NCBI GenBank assembly: GCA_002495485.1
Contig: DAFH01000115.1
Coordinates: 1 to 6,136, forward strand
Direction of reading: 5' to 3'
Source: Candidatus Bathyarchaeota archaeon UBA185
GTDB lineage: Archaea > Thermoproteota > Bathyarchaeia > 40CM-2-53-6
Length of the DNA: 6,136 nt
The notes under the pieces are model-generated. The model was given only the letters and a program-made list of their open reading frames with translations, did no database searches and was not told the origin of the DNA. The translations under genes were made by a program, and so were the position numbers. Below are positions 5,274 through 6,136 of this stretch, piece by piece (within the stretch, counting starts at the first letter, position 1; each line of letters begins with the position of its first letter).

Positions 5274-5290
5274 CTTTTTATTCGCGCGAA
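5274..5290 (+). promoter_or_regulatory. Rightward TATA-like element abutting a 10-bp perfect palindrome
   Basis: CTTTTTATTC (5274-5283) runs into TTCGCGCGAA (5281-5290), a perfect 10-bp palindrome. Related TTTCGA sequences flank it (TTCGAA at 5268-5273 and GTTTCGA at 5294-5300). The cluster looks like an operator between the divergent aminotransferase and thiolase genes. A start near 5303 would leave a leader of over 300 nt to the thiolase, or about 110 nt to the 27-codon ORF. No regulator is assigned. Confidence 0.35.
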
Positions 5291-5414
5291 CGCGTTTCGA
5301 GATTCCCGACAATCGAATTCTCAGCCGCAGTTACAAGTCATTCTGAGCCTGGAATCAAGAATCCACTCCAATATTAGCCAGATTCAATAGAAAAAGAAGC
5401 AATCTTCTGCCAAC

Positions 5415-5498
5415 ATGGCCACACAGAAGAAGCCCAAATGGGCGTTTCAACGACTGCCATCCCAGCTCGGCCGCACTGACTCTTCAATTTGCCATTAG
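5415..5498 (+). CDS. Doubtful 27-codon basic ORF
   Basis: ATG at 5415 to TAG at 5498. The peptide starts MATQKKPKWAFQRLPSQLG and ends in SSICH. It is basic, with two Trp/Phe-type aromatic anchors and one Cys. An AATATTA element near 5370-5376 could give a leader of about 15 nt, but there is no clear Shine-Dalgarno sequence. I recognise no family. The frame stays open after the TAG for 72 more codons (to 5717), overlapping the thiolase start in another frame, so this may be a decayed gene or chance. Low confidence that it is translated. Confidence 0.22.
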   Translation: MATQKKPKWAFQRLPSQLGRTDSSICH

Positions 5499-5601
5499 AG
5501 AAAGGGATCATCGCTGCAAAATCGCCGCGTAACGGATCATAGATCGCTCCCAGACTGGTATTCTGAGCACATCAACAATCTGGAAGGCCTCGCTCTGAAA
5601 G

Positions 5602-5636
5602 TGATTATTACAGGGAGAATCTCTAAGCTCTCAGGT
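5602..5636 (+). promoter_or_regulatory. Candidate thiolase promoter and ribosome-binding site
   Basis: TGATTATTA (5602-5610) follows the purine-rich CTGAAAG, an arrangement like a BRE plus TATA box, and would place transcription start near 5632. AGGT (5633-5636) then lies four bases ahead of the TTG start at 5641 and supports that start. The TATA match is moderate. Confidence 0.4.
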
Positions 5637-5640
5637 CTAG

Positions 5641-6136
5641 TTGCCCGGCAAGCCTCTAGCGACAATCGTATCCGCCGGCCTCTCGAAGTTTGGCCGTCGC
5701 GAAGGGCTCTATGCTAGAGAATTATTCGCCGAGGCGGCCCTTGCGGCCTTCAACAGAATTGAGAAGCTTGATCCCTCCAAGGACATTAAGGTCGCGTTCA
5801 TCGGCCAGATGAGCGAAGCCTACGAGCACCAGGCCCATACTAATCCAATAGCAGCGAGTTGGGCGGGTCTGTTTCCCGCACCAGCAATGAGGGTCGAGAA
5901 CGCATGCGCATCGTCGGGTTCAGCGTTGCGATGCGGCATCATGGCCATCATGTCAGGCCTGTATGATATCGTTATGGTGGGAGGGGTCGAGAAGATGACG
6001 AACCAGCCTACCCCCGAGGTTACAGGAATATTGGCGAACGCCGCCGACTATCCATTCGAGCAGTGGAATGGGATGACGTTTCCAGCATTGTTCGCTTTGA
6101 TGGCTACTCGGCACATGCACGAATACGGCACGACCG
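5641..6136 (+). CDS. Thiolase (acetyl-CoA C-acyltransferase, archaeal type), N-terminal part
   Basis: The first 165 codons are present and the gene runs off the right edge; full-length archaeal thiolases are about 385-400 residues. The N-terminal IVSAGLSKFGRREGLYAREL (9-28) is the usual first strand and helix. RVENACASSGSALRCG (84-99) holds the catalytic nucleophile Cys89. VMVGGVEKMT (111-120) and the WNGMTFPALFALMATRHMHEYGTT region (142-165) match the archaeal/SCP2-type branch. The C-terminal catalytic His and second Cys are outside the window. The enzyme condenses two acetyl-CoA to acetoacetyl-CoA or runs the reverse, in the mevalonate route to archaeal lipids or in acyl-CoA breakdown. In archaea a DUF35 zinc-ribbon OB-fold partner gene often follows; that would lie past the edge. 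The start is TTG at 5641, directly after an in-frame TAG (5638-5640), with AGGT four bases upstream of the start. Confidence 0.9.
   Translation, partial: MPGKPLATIVSAGLSKFGRREGLYARELFAEAALAAFNRIEKLDPSKDIKVAFIGQMSEAYEHQAHTNPIAASWAGLFPAPAMRVENACASSGSALRCGIMAIMSGLYDIVMVGGVEKMTNQPTPEVTGILANAADYPFEQWNGMTFPALFALMATRHMHEYGTT

Larger units (their letters stand above)
5190..5640. other. Long intergenic region between divergent aminotransferase and thiolase genes
   Basis: These 451 nt separate the divergent starts at 5189 and 5641. The left third is A/T-rich and holds the aminotransferase TATA box, a rightward TATA-like element and a 10-bp palindrome. The remainder has a 27-codon ORF (5415-5498) and, in the same frame after its TAG, an open run to 5717 without a good start codon. 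I find no tRNA, CRISPR array or conserved coding sequence on either strand. Confidence 0.6.

Noticed and set aside
5265..5274. GGTTTCGAAC as the T-arm of a tRNA
   Set aside because: No complementary T-stem, anticodon arm or acceptor stem can be built around it; it is one base longer than the GTTCRA consensus.

Overview
The window looks archaeal. The evidence is a TrmB-family regulator, TATA-like boxes placed about 25-30 bp ahead of likely transcription starts (no bacterial -35/-10 pairs), heavy use of TTG start codons, an archaeal-type thiolase, and a small membrane protein ending in a zinc ribbon. Base composition is fairly balanced and genes are spaced rather than packed. A mesophilic, heterotrophic member of the TACK/Thermoproteota side (for example a non-ammonia-oxidising Thaumarchaeota or Bathyarchaeia relative) would fit, but the lineage is an inference and no rRNA is present to settle it.

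Layout. Positions 1-818 (minus strand) hold a two-gene catabolic unit: a metal-dependent cyclase/kynurenine-formamidase-like hydrolase, followed 36 nt later by the first 37 codons of a DapA/N-acetylneuraminate lyase-family aldolase. Divergent to it, 967-1365 (plus) encodes a small coiled-coil protein with a proline-rich tail. It converges, across a perfect hairpin, on a TTG-started exported or membrane-anchored four-cysteine protein (1455-1919, minus). Next comes a TrmB-family regulator (2001-2801, minus) whose TATA box is bracketed by CCTACC/GGTAGG arms.

Positions 2802-3141 contain no gene but are unusually rich in inverted repeats: a 9-bp outermost pair, an 11-bp inner helix, an extended hairpin, a possible pseudoknot and a 15-nt palindrome. 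This is the best candidate here for an undescribed element, perhaps a structured RNA of about 275 nt. It touches the stop codon of a four-helix membrane protein with a C-terminal zinc ribbon (3142-3642, minus). A 45-bp-spaced pair of near-identical 21-nt repeats separates that gene from a class III PLP aminotransferase of the glutamate-1-semialdehyde aminomutase superfamily (3780-5189, minus), which lacks the hallmark GSA gating-loop sequence and is probably not true HemL. A 451-nt intergenic region with a strong TATA box for the aminotransferase, a 10-bp perfect palindrome and a doubtful 27-codon ORF leads to a TTG-started thiolase (5641 to the right edge, plus).

Functionally the enzymes (hydrolase, aldolase, aminotransferase, thiolase) fit amino-acid or organic-acid and acyl-CoA metabolism. 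Only the hydrolase-aldolase pair shows operon-like arrangement, so a single shared pathway is not demonstrated. Five of the eight genes start with TTG, each locked in place by a nearby upstream in-frame stop.
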